Virus record (IMG/VR): IMGVR_UViG_3300028394_000045
Location: 62,001-126,000 of that record
DNA: 64,000 bases
Direction: 5' to 3' (one strand)
DNA from: a virus
A program made the position numbers and the translations under genes. Below, in pieces: positions 44,837 to 53,811 of this stretch (its first letter is position 1; each line of letters opens with the position of its first letter). The notes beneath the pieces were generated by a model. The model was not told the origin of the DNA. It saw only the letters and a program-made list of their open reading frames with translations, and searched no databases.

Positions 44837-46843
44837 ATGGCATACACAATCAATCTAACTAACGGTACAATTTTTGCTACTGTCGCAGATGGTACCGTTA
44901 ATACCGCTAGTAGCATGACACTGGTAGGTAAAAACTACGCCGGCTACGGTGAATTTCTAGACGAAAACTTTATCCACTTGCTGGAAAATGCTGCAAATAC
45001 CACTGCACCAGGTGCACCGCTCACTGGGCAATTATGGTGGGACAGCACCAACGCATTGATGAAAGTGTACAACGGTACAGCTTTCAAGGTCATGACCGGA
45101 TCTACCAGCGCATCCAGCGCACCCAGCAATGTTATCACAGGCGACCTATGGTGGGACACAACCAATTCGCAATTGAAAGTTTACAACGGCGCTTCCTGGA
45201 CTGTGGTCGGCCCAGCCTACACTTCTGCTGAAGGAACAGCAGGTGCTATTCCAGAAACGATCACTGATTCGGGCGCTACTCCTCACTATGTGACCAGCTT
45301 GTATGTGAACAATACCAGAGTGGCCATCGTCAGCAAGGATTCCAGTTTTACCCCATCCTCGCCTACCGTTACCACATTCCCTACCATATACAATGGTATT
45401 ACACTGTATAACACTGGTTCTCCTGTGTTTGCAGGCACAGTGACCAATGCAGCATTGTTGGATAACTTGGACAGTACTGACTTCATGCGCGCCACGGCCA
45501 ACACATCCACTACCGGCACATTGGCTGTGCTAAACAATTTTGGGCTTACTGTGGGTGCTGCTAACGTATTTGCAGTGAATACCACCACCACTGATGCCAA
45601 TATCAAGAGTGCAATCTCCGGCGGCAACTTGGTGATCCAGGCCAACGTGGGCGGCACAACTTATAACGTAGCTCAAGCAGTTGGTGCCAATGGTACGTTT
45701 GCTGTGTCAAATGCCATGACTGCTGGCACTACAATTTCTGCTACAGGCAACATCACAGGTGGTAATCTACGAACTGCTGCGCAGGTTAGTGCAACTGGTA
45801 ACGTAACTGGTGGAAATATTATTTCTGTTGCTGCGGTGTCGGGTGTATCACTGGTATCTTCGGGCAACGTGGATAGCGGCAACTTGCGCACCAGCGGATT
45901 GATCTCAGCGGCAGGCAATATTACTGCCGCAGCTAATGTGGCAGGCACTTTCTTCCTGGGCAACGGTAGTCAATTGACCGGTCTAAGTCTGGGTGTTAGT
46001 GTTACCAAGTTTGTTAATGGCACCAGCGAAGGTAATGTGGGTGCTACCAACGGCAACATCAACTTTAACGTGGCTGGTGTAAGCAATGTGGTAGTGATTG
46101 ATACCACCACTTTGTATGCCAATGTACTGAGCGCACAGAGCATCACCAAATCTGGATCCAACGCCGTTGGTAATATTGGATCCAGCACCAGCTTCTTCAA
46201 CACTGTGTTTGGTAACATTTACAATGGCAGTATCCTCAGTGTAACAGGTACCGTAACTGCTGCCGGGGCAGTATTGTCAGGGAACGTCAGTGCTAGCGGT
46301 TATCAAGGAACCACACTTTCGGTGACTGGCAATATCACCGGCGCCAACATAAGTACGTCTAGCATCGCCAAAACTGGCAGCAATGCAGTGGGCAACATCG
46401 GTAGTTCTAGCAATTACTTCAATCAAGTGTTTGCCACAGCTACCACAGCTTTATATGCTGACGTTGCTGAACGCTTTGCAGCCGATGATGTATTAGAACC
46501 GGGCACAGTGGTCGAATTAGGTGGAACCCAAGAGATCACTAGATCTGTTGTGGATCTAAGTGAAAATGTTTTTGGTGTTATCAGCACAAACCCAGCATAC
46601 ACCATGAATGGCGGAGCAGGAGAAGATTCCACTCACCCCAAAGTGGCCATGACCGGACGTGTTCCAGTCAAGGTTGTTGGCGTTATCCGCAAAGGCGATC
46701 GATTGGTTTCTGCAGGCGCTGGCCTGGCAAGAGCAGCAAAAACAGGGGAAGCTACGGCATTCAATGTAATTGGAAGAAGTCTGGTTGACAAACACACCCA
46801 GGATTCAGGTACAATTGAAGCCATAGTAACCATCAAGAACTAA
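44837..46843 (+). CDS. Tail fibre protein with C-terminal A-D-V-A-E-R-F domain
   Basis: This is a 668-aa protein. Near the N-terminus two repeats, G-Q-L-W-W-D-S-T-N and G-D-L-W-W-D-T-T-N, each lead into L-K/M-K-V-Y-N-G, a common phage fibre unit. The middle (about 200-530) is a Gly/Asn/Thr/Ser-rich shaft with repeating G-N-I/V-T-G-G-N/A patterns. The C-terminal part has L-Y-A-D-V-A-E-R-F, E-P-G-T-V-V-E-L-G-G and K-V-A-M-T-G-R-V-P-V, typical of a trimeric fibre tip or chaperone-like domain. It probably contacts the host surface. It has its own late promoter. Confidence 0.75.
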   Translation: MAYTINLTNGTIFATVADGTVNTASSMTLVGKNYAGYGEFLDENFIHLLENAANTTAPGAPLTGQLWWDSTNALMKVYNGTAFKVMTGSTSASSAPSNVITGDLWWDTTNSQLKVYNGASWTVVGPAYTSAEGTAGAIPETITDSGATPHYVTSLYVNNTRVAIVSKDSSFTPSSPTVTTFPTIYNGITLYNTGSPVFAGTVTNAALLDNLDSTDFMRATANTSTTGTLAVLNNFGLTVGAANVFAVNTTTTDANIKSAISGGNLVIQANVGGTTYNVAQAVGANGTFAVSNAMTAGTTISATGNITGGNLRTAAQVSATGNVTGGNIISVAAVSGVSLVSSGNVDSGNLRTSGLISAAGNITAAANVAGTFFLGNGSQLTGLSLGVSVTKFVNGTSEGNVGATNGNINFNVAGVSNVVVIDTTTLYANVLSAQSITKSGSNAVGNIGSSTSFFNTVFGNIYNGSILSVTGTVTAAGAVLSGNVSASGYQGTTLSVTGNITGANISTSSIAKTGSNAVGNIGSSSNYFNQVFATATTALYADVAERFAADDVLEPGTVVELGGTQEITRSVVDLSENVFGVISTNPAYTMNGGAGEDSTHPKVAMTGRVPVKVVGVIRKGDRLVSAGAGLARAAKTGEATAFNVIGRSLVDKHTQDSGTIEAIVTIKN

Positions 46844-46857
46844 ACAGGAACTGACCA

Positions 46858-47823
46858 ATGACTTATTCATCAGGTGGATTAATTCAAGCAACAGACTATA
46901 ATGGTTTTGTTAGCACAACGGCCAATGCTAATATCAATGATGTTTGGAATACTGCGTATGGGCAAACTGCGTTAGCCACAGTGGCTGCTGCCGGCACAGT
47001 ATCTGCCACCCAATGGGCCAGTCTGGTCAATACTTTGAGCAGTCTAGGAAGCCATACCAATACGACTCTTACCGCAAGGTCGGCCCCCACTGCTGGTAGT
47101 ACAATCAGTGTGCTAGCAGCAGTCAACACCGATCTTACCAATGTTACCACCAACAGATACAATGCAGTTTCACAAGGCACGCAATACACTGGGTGGACCG
47201 GTACCAACTCTAAGACAGGCGGTACATCGGGTGCAGCATGGACCATAACATTTACAAACACAGTGACATTCTCCAGTGCTGCGGCTGCCGGATATTTTTT
47301 CAACGCCGGTGGCACTATCAAAATTCAAGTAGCCAAATCTAGTACCGGGCTCACCGGCGATCCACCGTGGAATGACTTGTCCAGCACACTATGCGGTGCC
47401 ATTTATCTTACCGCTGGTGCAGCATCAGCCACCATCGCTGGTACAGCATACACAGGTACAACCAAGATCGGCGGGACAGGAACCCCGGCAATTTTATCAA
47501 CTGGAACTGGATGGAATCAACTTGCATCTGGTGCTGCTGCCACAATCGTTTACAAACAATTTTCTGCAACTGCACCATATACCACTGACTTTATCCAACA
47601 CAGTTTGGCCAAAGATGCAACTGGGTCTGTTCTCACCATCACAACCCTTTGGTCTGCCAACGATTCTGGCCCCGGAGATCCTGACCCAATATCAGGCGGA
47701 ACTGCTGCCAGTGGCGCCACTCCAGGAACTGCACCTTGTACCATTGTCACATACTTTCCCCCAGAAACAACATATCTTTCTAATACATGGGGAACTCCAA
47801 CAGTGACTGCCACCACTGTCTGA
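46858..47823 (+). CDS. Virion fibre/structural protein, 321 aa
   Basis: The protein starts 14 nt after the fibre gene, with a GGAA sequence upstream. The first 100 residues are helical with repeated W-N and A-A-A stretches. The rest is a Thr/Ser/Gly/Ala-rich beta structure (W-T-I-T-F-T-N-T-V-T-F, F-N-A-G-G-T-I-K-I-Q) and the tail is Gly/Pro-rich. The composition suggests a fibre or capsid-decoration protein. It is the last gene before a strong terminator. Confidence 0.6.
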   Translation: MTYSSGGLIQATDYNGFVSTTANANINDVWNTAYGQTALATVAAAGTVSATQWASLVNTLSSLGSHTNTTLTARSAPTAGSTISVLAAVNTDLTNVTTNRYNAVSQGTQYTGWTGTNSKTGGTSGAAWTITFTNTVTFSSAAAAGYFFNAGGTIKIQVAKSSTGLTGDPPWNDLSSTLCGAIYLTAGAASATIAGTAYTGTTKIGGTGTPAILSTGTGWNQLASGAAATIVYKQFSATAPYTTDFIQHSLAKDATGSVLTITTLWSANDSGPGDPDPISGGTAASGATPGTAPCTIVTYFPPETTYLSNTWGTPTVTATTV

Positions 47824-47825
47824 TC

Positions 47826-47853
47826 GTAAAGGGTCCAAAAACCCTTTACTTTT
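47826..47853 (+). terminator. Rho-independent terminator
   Basis: GTAAAGGG (47826-47833), an 8-nt loop and CCCTTTAC (47842-47849) form a perfect 8-bp stem followed by TTTT. It closes the baseplate and fibre run right after the stop at 47823. Confidence 0.8.
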
Positions 47854-47873
47854 GATTGCATATCGTGTAATAT
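47845..47873 (+). promoter_or_regulatory. Possible sigma70-like promoter for the radical SAM cluster
   Basis: TTTACT (47845-47850), 17 nt, then TGTAATAT with -10 TAATAT (47868-47873). The -35 box lies in the 3' arm of the terminator. The ATG at 47880 is 6 nt past the -10, so transcripts would be leaderless or nearly so. The match to consensus is only moderate. Confidence 0.35.
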
Positions 47874-47879
47874 GCACAT

Positions 47880-48185
47880 ATGGACACAGAAAGTTTAATC
47901 TCACATGCCCGCTCTAGATTCAATCACGAATCTGCTAGACGCTTGCTTAAAGAAAAATATGAGGCTCGGATGCTGTTTGCCCACGCCGGTGGTATGTGGC
48001 GCGCTGGTCCTGAACTCTTGGTATTACTGGCCACTGTGCCACCTGGTGACGCAGTAATATTAGACTTGTACGAAACACCAGTAAAAATCAATCCTGAACA
48101 ACTGAGACTCATGGCCATGCAACACTGGCAAGAACAGATGAATGCCTGGTTAGTAGAACATGATGAGTTAAGCAAAAAACGATGA
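47880..48185 (+). CDS. Small phage protein, 101 aa, first gene of the right-hand cluster
   Basis: The protein starts with a basic helix (A-R-S-R-F-N-H-E-S-A-R-R-L-L-K-E-K-Y) followed by F-A-H-A-G-G-M-W, a strand V-I-L-D-L-Y-E-T-P-V-K and a C-terminal helix H-W-Q-E-Q-M-N-A-W-L-V-E. I recall similar small proteins in T4-like marine phages but no function. ATGA overlap with the next gene indicates coupling to the glycosyltransferase-like proteins. Confidence 0.6.
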   Translation: MDTESLISHARSRFNHESARRLLKEKYEARMLFAHAGGMWRAGPELLVLLATVPPGDAVILDLYETPVKINPEQLRLMAMQHWQEQMNAWLVEHDELSKKR

Positions 48186-49021
48186 CCACTGGTGCATTGA
48201 TATTTGCGTTCAATAATGAAAAAACTGACTATATAGCCATGGCAGCTTGGTCGGCACGAAACATACACAGACATCTTGAGATTCCGGTAGCAGTGGTCAC
48301 TGACTATGAATACCATGCAGATCTGTCAGTATTCGATCAAGTGATCTTTTCAGAGTCCAGCTCAGGTGGCTCAAGGAATTTTGAAGATTACCAAGCAACC
48401 GTGACCTGGCACAACGCCGGCAGACCCGATGCATACCATCTCACACCCTGGCACAATACTCTATTATTGGATGCTGACTACATAGTGGCCAGCGACAATT
48501 TACGTGGCATCTGTAGCAACGGTAGAGATCTGCAGGCCTACGCAAGGTCTGTGGATGTGCATGGAAGGCAAGACCTAGATTGGTTTGGAAATCCGTTGAT
48601 GCCCATGTCATGGGCCACGGTGGTGCAATTTCAAAAATGCCCACAGGCCAAATACATATTTGATTGCATGAACATGATCAAACAGCACTGGCAGCATTAC
48701 AGAGATATCTACCATATTCACAGCAGCACATACCGCAATGATTACTCACTGAGCATGGCCATGAACATCGTGAATGGGCATGTGCTACCCCACAATGCAA
48801 TCTTGGGTGCATTGACCAATGTGTATCCCAGTGACACACTGACACAAACGCAGGAAGATTGCTATCGTATCACATGGACAGATTCAGCTGGAAAGAAACA
48901 CCATGTGGATCTAGCCAATCAGGATCTGCATGCCATGGGCAAAAGAGATTTAGAGGTCATAGTTGAAAGTCATAGAAGAGCAAGGCTATCTCATAGCAGC
49001 CTGGAACTCGCCCACGGTTGA
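48182..49021 (+). CDS. Glycosyltransferase-like protein, 279 aa
   Basis: The layout suggests a GT-A fold: an N-terminal strand (G-A-L-I-F-A-F-N-N-E), a second strand I-P-V-A-V-V-T-D-Y, then T-L-L-L-D-A-D-Y, where D-A-D would be the metal-binding D-x-D motif that holds a nucleotide sugar. A later P-H-N-A-I-L-G-A-L segment follows. The substrate is unknown. It overlaps the upstream gene by 4 nt, and the next gene begins inside its last 59 nt. Confidence 0.55.
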   Translation: MTTGALIFAFNNEKTDYIAMAAWSARNIHRHLEIPVAVVTDYEYHADLSVFDQVIFSESSSGGSRNFEDYQATVTWHNAGRPDAYHLTPWHNTLLLDADYIVASDNLRGICSNGRDLQAYARSVDVHGRQDLDWFGNPLMPMSWATVVQFQKCPQAKYIFDCMNMIKQHWQHYRDIYHIHSSTYRNDYSLSMAMNIVNGHVLPHNAILGALTNVYPSDTLTQTQEDCYRITWTDSAGKKHHVDLANQDLHAMGKRDLEVIVESHRRARLSHSSLELAHG

Positions 49022-49736
49022 TTACTTCAACTGCGCGAAGTCACTGGCACAAACACTCAAGCACTGGCATCCTGATGCCAGGGTGTGCTTGGTCACGGAT
49101 CAAGATGTCACAGATACTGTATTTGATCATGTGCGTGTGATCACACGAGTCAATCTTGACAATGCCTACGCAGATGATTGGCAAGTGTTCTATCAATCTC
49201 CATTCCGAGAAACCATCAAACTGGAAGCCGACATGTGGATCACCAGTTCAATCGATCACTGGTGGAACCTGTTCCGCAAGCGTGATCTGGTGATCAGCAC
49301 AGGTTGCAGAACCTGGCAAGATCGGGCCAGCCCAGCAAGAAATTATCGCCGAGTGTTTGATGCAAACAACTTGCCCGATGTGTATAACGCTATCACTTAC
49401 TGGAGACTGAGCCCAACTGCAAAAGAGTTCTTTGGGCTGGTGCGTAACATATTCGAGCATTGGGCAGAGTACCGCAAACTACTGAAGTTTCCAGAAGATG
49501 TGCCATCAACTGATCTTGTGTATGCTGTGGCAGCACACATAATAGGACCCGAATCAGTGACTTTGCCGTTTGCTACATATCCCCGGATAGTGCATATGAA
49601 ACGGCATCATGCTGGTACCCAAACAGAAAACTGGACCAAAGAGCTGATCTGGGAATGGGATCGAGGAAATCTGCGTGTTCAGACCCTAGCACAATCAGGA
49701 GCATTTCACTATCATGTCAAACCAACCCTTAACTGA
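48963..49736 (+). CDS. Glycosyltransferase-like protein, 257 aa
   Basis: This uses a TTG start at 48963 with AGAGG six nt upstream; no ATG fits the conserved N-terminus (G-Y-L-I-A-A-W-N-S-P). The layout parallels the previous protein: V-C-L-V-T-D-Q-D, then I-K-L-E-A-D-M-W-I-T in the place of D-x-D. The overlap of 59 nt with the preceding gene is large for this genome. It is probably a second sugar transferase or a non-catalytic partner, since the acidic motif is E-A-D. The C-terminus overlaps the next gene by 23 nt. Confidence 0.5.
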   Translation: MKVIEEQGYLIAAWNSPTVDYFNCAKSLAQTLKHWHPDARVCLVTDQDVTDTVFDHVRVITRVNLDNAYADDWQVFYQSPFRETIKLEADMWITSSIDHWWNLFRKRDLVISTGCRTWQDRASPARNYRRVFDANNLPDVYNAITYWRLSPTAKEFFGLVRNIFEHWAEYRKLLKFPEDVPSTDLVYAVAAHIIGPESVTLPFATYPRIVHMKRHHAGTQTENWTKELIWEWDRGNLRVQTLAQSGAFHYHVKPTLN

Positions 49737-50064
49737 AGAACAATTCTGGGCTGCATTGTATGCAATGCCCGAGCCTCGACCGGTGTTCTTTAGATTGTAC
49801 CACGACGATCAAGGACGTATATTATTCTACAGCATGGAAGATGTTCCAGGTACATATATTGAGATTGATGCCGAGACTTTTGCGCGGTCCTACACCAACA
49901 TGAGAGTGAAGGATGGAAAGTTGATTGAAATAGCACGGACCACCAGTGTAAAACTCATTCCCGGAGACACTGGCACACCTTGTGATCCTACTGATGTGAG
50001 CATAGTGGTGTCAGAACAACAACCCACTACCAAATGGAGCAAAAGAACATATGAATCAAATTGA
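49714..50064 (+). CDS. Hypothetical protein, 116 aa
   Basis: The protein has beta-rich and charged segments: F-F-R-L-Y-H-D-D-Q-G-R-I-L-F-Y-S-M-E-D, then Y-I-E-I-D-A-E-T-F. No family was recognised. It overlaps neighbours on both sides (23 and 14 nt), so it belongs to the coupled cluster and may be an accessory subunit of the adjacent transferase-like proteins. Confidence 0.5.
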   Translation: MSNQPLTEEQFWAALYAMPEPRPVFFRLYHDDQGRILFYSMEDVPGTYIEIDAETFARSYTNMRVKDGKLIEIARTTSVKLIPGDTGTPCDPTDVSIVVSEQQPTTKWSKRTYESN

Positions 50065-50974
50065 TATAGCAGACTTAGATTGTATCTATCTCACCTACGA
50101 CGAGCCACAACGTGAAGAGTTTTGGGTAAAGATAAAAAACATGATCCCGTGGGCCAAGCGTGTGGATGGCATCAAAGGATCGGACGCAGCACACAAAGCC
50201 GCTGCCGCAGCCAGTGATACCGAGCGTTTCATCCTGGTAGATGGTGACAACTTGCCATCCGCAGATTTCTTCAACAAGACATTGCAATTCCCCACAGCTG
50301 ACTATGAACGAGCAGTGTTCCGGTGGCGTGCCAGAAATCATGTGAATGGACTCATGTACGGCAACGGCGGCATCAGCTCATGGACACGTGAATTTGCAAA
50401 TGCCATGCGTACCCATGAAGCCACCGACGGCCGCACAGAAACACAAGTGGAGTTTTGCTTTGATCCGTTGTACTGGGCCATGCATGATTGCTACAGCACA
50501 ACCTACCCGGCTCAATCGCCATTCCATGCATGGCGCGCTGGATTCCGCGAAGGTGTAAAGATGTGTTTGAACAAAGGTGCCCGGCCTACTGTTGAAGAAT
50601 TCAAGAATCAAGTGTTGAGAAATCTCGACCATTTGACCATATGGCATAATATTGGTTCGGACGTGGAAAATGGAGAGTGGTGCATGGCTGGTTCCAGACA
50701 AGGTACCTACATGACCATGCTGACCAATTGGGATCATACGTTGGTTCAAGATTTTGATGCGTTAGCTGAAATTTGGGAAACCGTGAAAGATGTCCAACCA
50801 CGCATACTAAGTAACCAGTTAGGTCCTGAGATTGGTACTCAATTGGACTTGCCAATGGCCATCCTAGAGGCTGAACAGAGTGCGTTTTTCAAATATCACT
50901 ATCGATCAAATTGGCATAACCGTGGTGCCATGGTTCGAGAGATAGATGTAATACGCCAGCAAGAAGGATGGTGA
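50051..50974 (+). CDS. Glycosyltransferase-like protein, 307 aa
   Basis: This is probably a GT-A-type protein: an N-terminal strand C-I-Y-L-T-Y-D-E-P, a basic helix, then R-F-I-L-V-D-G-D-N with D-G-D as the likely metal-binding D-x-D. A C-terminal helical region contains several Trp and His (H-A-W-R-A-G-F-R-E, L-T-I-W-H-N-I-G). It is similar in plan to the proteins at 48182 and 48963, so three transferase-like genes occur in 2.8 kb. The acceptor and sugar are unknown. Confidence 0.55.
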   Translation: MNQIDIADLDCIYLTYDEPQREEFWVKIKNMIPWAKRVDGIKGSDAAHKAAAAASDTERFILVDGDNLPSADFFNKTLQFPTADYERAVFRWRARNHVNGLMYGNGGISSWTREFANAMRTHEATDGRTETQVEFCFDPLYWAMHDCYSTTYPAQSPFHAWRAGFREGVKMCLNKGARPTVEEFKNQVLRNLDHLTIWHNIGSDVENGEWCMAGSRQGTYMTMLTNWDHTLVQDFDALAEIWETVKDVQPRILSNQLGPEIGTQLDLPMAILEAEQSAFFKYHYRSNWHNRGAMVREIDVIRQQEGW

Positions 50975-50975
50975 T

Positions 50976-51500
50976 ATGCTTAAAATAATCAATTTAGATT
51001 ATGATTTTTCAAAGATTTTGTCTGCTGACTATGCTCAACATGAAGGTAGCTGTATCAGCCACCAGGTTTATGAACTAACAGATATCCATGATCGGTATGG
51101 AGGATTTCCTACTACCTATTGTTATGAAAATACCAAAATACATCAACTATGGTGGGAAAAAGACGATGTTGATTTTGTAGAGATTGGGCGACAATTAGGA
51201 ATGGAAGTAATTACGGTCAGCAGTATTTCTCAGCCACCGGGATGTGTGATACCGCTACACCGAGATACCTTTTATCAAATCAACAAACAATATCCGGATA
51301 GAACAGAACCCAAAGTCCGTGCCAACATTTATCTTGAAGATTGGAAACTAGGACATTTTCTTCAATACGATGATGAGATAAGTGTTAAATGGAATGCAGG
51401 CGACGGACTATTGTGGGACTCTTCCCACTTGCATCTATCAGCCAATGCAGGCATGCAAAACAAGTACACATTACAAGTATCGGGATTTCTAATAGAATGA
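50976..51500 (+). CDS. Asp/Asn-hydroxylase-like (2OG/Fe(II)-type) protein
   Basis: This 174-aa protein looks like a small double-stranded beta-helix oxygenase. P-P-G-C-V-I-P-L-H95-R-D97 supplies the H-x-D metal pair, R115 in V-R-A-N-I-Y-L could bind 2-oxoglutarate, and D-S-S-H-L-H-L-S-A-N (H151 or H153) supplies the distal His. The pattern is closest to the aspartyl/asparaginyl beta-hydroxylase group. If active it would hydroxylate a peptide or small molecule, a notable companion to the radical SAM enzymes downstream. ATGA overlap follows. Confidence 0.5.
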   Translation: MLKIINLDYDFSKILSADYAQHEGSCISHQVYELTDIHDRYGGFPTTYCYENTKIHQLWWEKDDVDFVEIGRQLGMEVITVSSISQPPGCVIPLHRDTFYQINKQYPDRTEPKVRANIYLEDWKLGHFLQYDDEISVKWNAGDGLLWDSSHLHLSANAGMQNKYTLQVSGFLIE

Positions 51501-52444
51501 GATTTAAAATTATTCCAGCTGATACTTTTATCTGGAATCTGTCAGAGTTGGTTGATTTTTTAATAGAATATCAAAATCAAGACATTGTTATAATCAATGG
51601 CACCGAAGGATGCTGTTCGACCACCATTGGGTTATATAAGTGGTTGGATAAATTTAAATTTAGTAATGTTACCATAGAAACCGGTAACATATTGGAAAGT
51701 CATAATCAATACAAAGTTTCCTATACGGCCCCGTGGAAATTTCTCGACATAGCAAGACCGATTGATCGGGCTCATCATATATGGAATCGTCAATCGATAT
51801 TTGGGACGTTATATGGTCGCCCGCTATGGCATAGAATAGGTATTGCATCCCATCTACTATCGTCGCATAAGTCTATCAGTGAGATTGGTTGTTTGATTAA
51901 TCCTGCAGATTCAGACCAACGAGAACTATTTGAAATTCTAGAATTGTGGAAATATGATCCTAATAGCTTAATTAAATTTTCTAATGTGTTTTCTCAGTTT
52001 CCGTGCTACCATCAAGATGTTGATCAATACACACCTGGTGCAACACTAACTGACGGATTTGTTAAACAAACGGAAAGAGTATACAAGAATTTCTTCATTG
52101 ACATAGTGGCAGAAACTTACACTAGCGGTAATTCTTTTTTCATAACTGAAAAAACAGTACGTCCCATGCTGCTGAAAAAACCATTGATTTTAATGGGTGC
52201 AAAAGATTGCCTAAATTATCTAAGGCAAATGGGATTCAGAACATTCGGCGATTTTTGGGACGAAACATATGATGGGTATGAAGGCCGTGAGAGATATTTG
52301 CGTATATTAGATCTAATAGATTGGATCGCAGGGCATAGTCACGATCGGTTGGAAACCATGTATTGGGATATGCAATATACATTAGATCACAATTATAATC
52401 TACTGATTAATCAGCACTACAACACAGATATAACAAAAATATAA
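51497..52444 (+). CDS. E-K-motif family protein 1 (possible glycosyltransferase)
   Basis: I use ATG 51497, which overlaps the previous stop; a longer reading from 51389 would lie inside the upstream gene. The 315-aa protein shares two motifs with the proteins at 53801 and 59147: F-G-T-L-Y-G-R-P-L-W-H-R (102-113) and F-F-I-T-E-K-T-V-R-P-M (214-224), followed by G-F-R-T-F-G-D-F and D-E-T-Y-D. The E-K-x-x-x-P arrangement recalls the donor-binding half of exostosin- or fucosyltransferase-type GT-B enzymes; that is inference. It is coupled to a radical SAM gene by a 1-nt overlap. Confidence 0.6.
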   Translation: MRFKIIPADTFIWNLSELVDFLIEYQNQDIVIINGTEGCCSTTIGLYKWLDKFKFSNVTIETGNILESHNQYKVSYTAPWKFLDIARPIDRAHHIWNRQSIFGTLYGRPLWHRIGIASHLLSSHKSISEIGCLINPADSDQRELFEILELWKYDPNSLIKFSNVFSQFPCYHQDVDQYTPGATLTDGFVKQTERVYKNFFIDIVAETYTSGNSFFITEKTVRPMLLKKPLILMGAKDCLNYLRQMGFRTFGDFWDETYDGYEGRERYLRILDLIDWIAGHSHDRLETMYWDMQYTLDHNYNLLINQHYNTDITKI

Positions 52445-53811
52445 TGAATAAAAGCAATTTTCTATCATCTGCTGAACAGATGCACCGCGATTTGGGGCCA
52501 GCATTGTGCTTGGCCAAATGGAAACAGGTGAGCCTACATTTGCCCACTGGACTCAATAACAGTTGTTATCATCCACCACTACACACAATTGATCCAGTGG
52601 CAATAGCAGTTAATCCTGCGGCTCTGCATAACACTGATCATAAAAAATCTCAGCGAAAGATAATGTTGCAGCAAGAACGTCCTAAAGAATGTAGTTATTG
52701 CTGGAACATGGAAGACCTAGGCCGGCTGAGTGATCGACACTACAGATCAGGTGAGCCGTGGGCAGCCGTGGATTTTGAACAGATAAAAAATTCGACAGGA
52801 GATGAAGATGTTGTTCCCAGTTATGTTGAAGTCAATTTCAATCATGCTTGCAATCTGCGGTGCAGTTATTGCAGCCCTCAGTTTAGTAGTTCATGGGCAG
52901 ATGAAGTGTCTAGACTTGGTGCATATCCTACCCTGGTGCCTCATAATGCTCCTGAGCATTTCACTGGGAGCCGTCGCCCTATACCTGCCCGCGAACACAA
53001 TCCTTATGTAGAAGCATTCTGGTCATGGTGGCCCACTCTGTACCCTGAACTCAAGCACTTCCGCATGACCGGTGGTGAGCCCTTGATGGATCGCAACACC
53101 TATCGAGTGTTTGACTATGTGTTGGATCGCCCCAAGAGTGATTTACACCTAGCAGTGACTTCCAACTTTAGTGTAGAGCCGGAACTATCCAGCAAATACT
53201 TTGACTACGTTAAAAGATTATGCGACACTGATATTGAACATTTCATGCAGTATGTGAGTGTTGATTCGGGCATCGGGCCTCAAGCCGAATACATCCGACA
53301 TGGATTGGATTTTGAACGCTTACAGAACAATGTGGAAACATATCTTCGAGATATTCCACATCGCAATAGCCTTACATTTATTGTGACCATGAACAACTTG
53401 TCAGTCACAGGATTTCTACCACTGATGAAGTGGATCTTAGAGTTGAGAAAAACCCATAGCCGAACATATCAGCGTGTGTGGTTTGATACACCTGTGCTGC
53501 GACAACCTGCGTGGCAAAGCCTACAGACCCTGCCGGAAAGCTATGCTGCAAAGCTAGAACAAGCACGAGACTTCATGTTGGCCAATCTAGAAACAGAATC
53601 AGACTCATTCCATGGATTCAAGGACTATGAAGTTCAACGACTGGAGCGTGACATAGCCTGGATGCGATCAACCGTAAACGCAAGTACCCAAGATCTGGCA
53701 GACTTCTATAGATTTTTCACCGAACACGATCGTCGCAGAGGCACAGACTTTGAGACCACATTTCCCGAAATGCTCACCTGGTGGCGACAATGCAGCTTAC
53801 ATGCTAGGTAA
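52444..53811 (+). CDS. Radical SAM protein with N-terminal Cys region, 455 aa
   Basis: The core is C136-x3-C140-x2-C143 (H-A-C-N-L-R-C-S-Y-C) with SAM-binding T-G-G-E-P (209-213). The N-terminal cysteines are C22, C41 and C83-S-Y-C86-W. They lie where the twitch clusters of the other proteins sit, but the first residues read L-C-L-A-K-W and N-S-C-Y-H-P-P instead of C-P-W and P-C-C. The same variant is seen in the next-but-one gene (54897), so these two form a subgroup. The substrate is unknown. Confidence 0.8.
   Translation: MNKSNFLSSAEQMHRDLGPALCLAKWKQVSLHLPTGLNNSCYHPPLHTIDPVAIAVNPAALHNTDHKKSQRKIMLQQERPKECSYCWNMEDLGRLSDRHYRSGEPWAAVDFEQIKNSTGDEDVVPSYVEVNFNHACNLRCSYCSPQFSSSWADEVSRLGAYPTLVPHNAPEHFTGSRRPIPAREHNPYVEAFWSWWPTLYPELKHFRMTGGEPLMDRNTYRVFDYVLDRPKSDLHLAVTSNFSVEPELSSKYFDYVKRLCDTDIEHFMQYVSVDSGIGPQAEYIRHGLDFERLQNNVETYLRDIPHRNSLTFIVTMNNLSVTGFLPLMKWILELRKTHSRTYQRVWFDTPVLRQPAWQSLQTLPESYAAKLEQARDFMLANLETESDSFHGFKDYEVQRLERDIAWMRSTVNASTQDLADFYRFFTEHDRRRGTDFETTFPEMLTWWRQCSLHAR

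Noticed and set aside
47372-47806. 144-aa ORF in another frame of the 321-aa fibre gene
   Set aside because: Gln/Pro/Leu-rich reading of low-complexity Thr/Ser codons; the annotated frame has normal strand patterns and the terminator directly after it.
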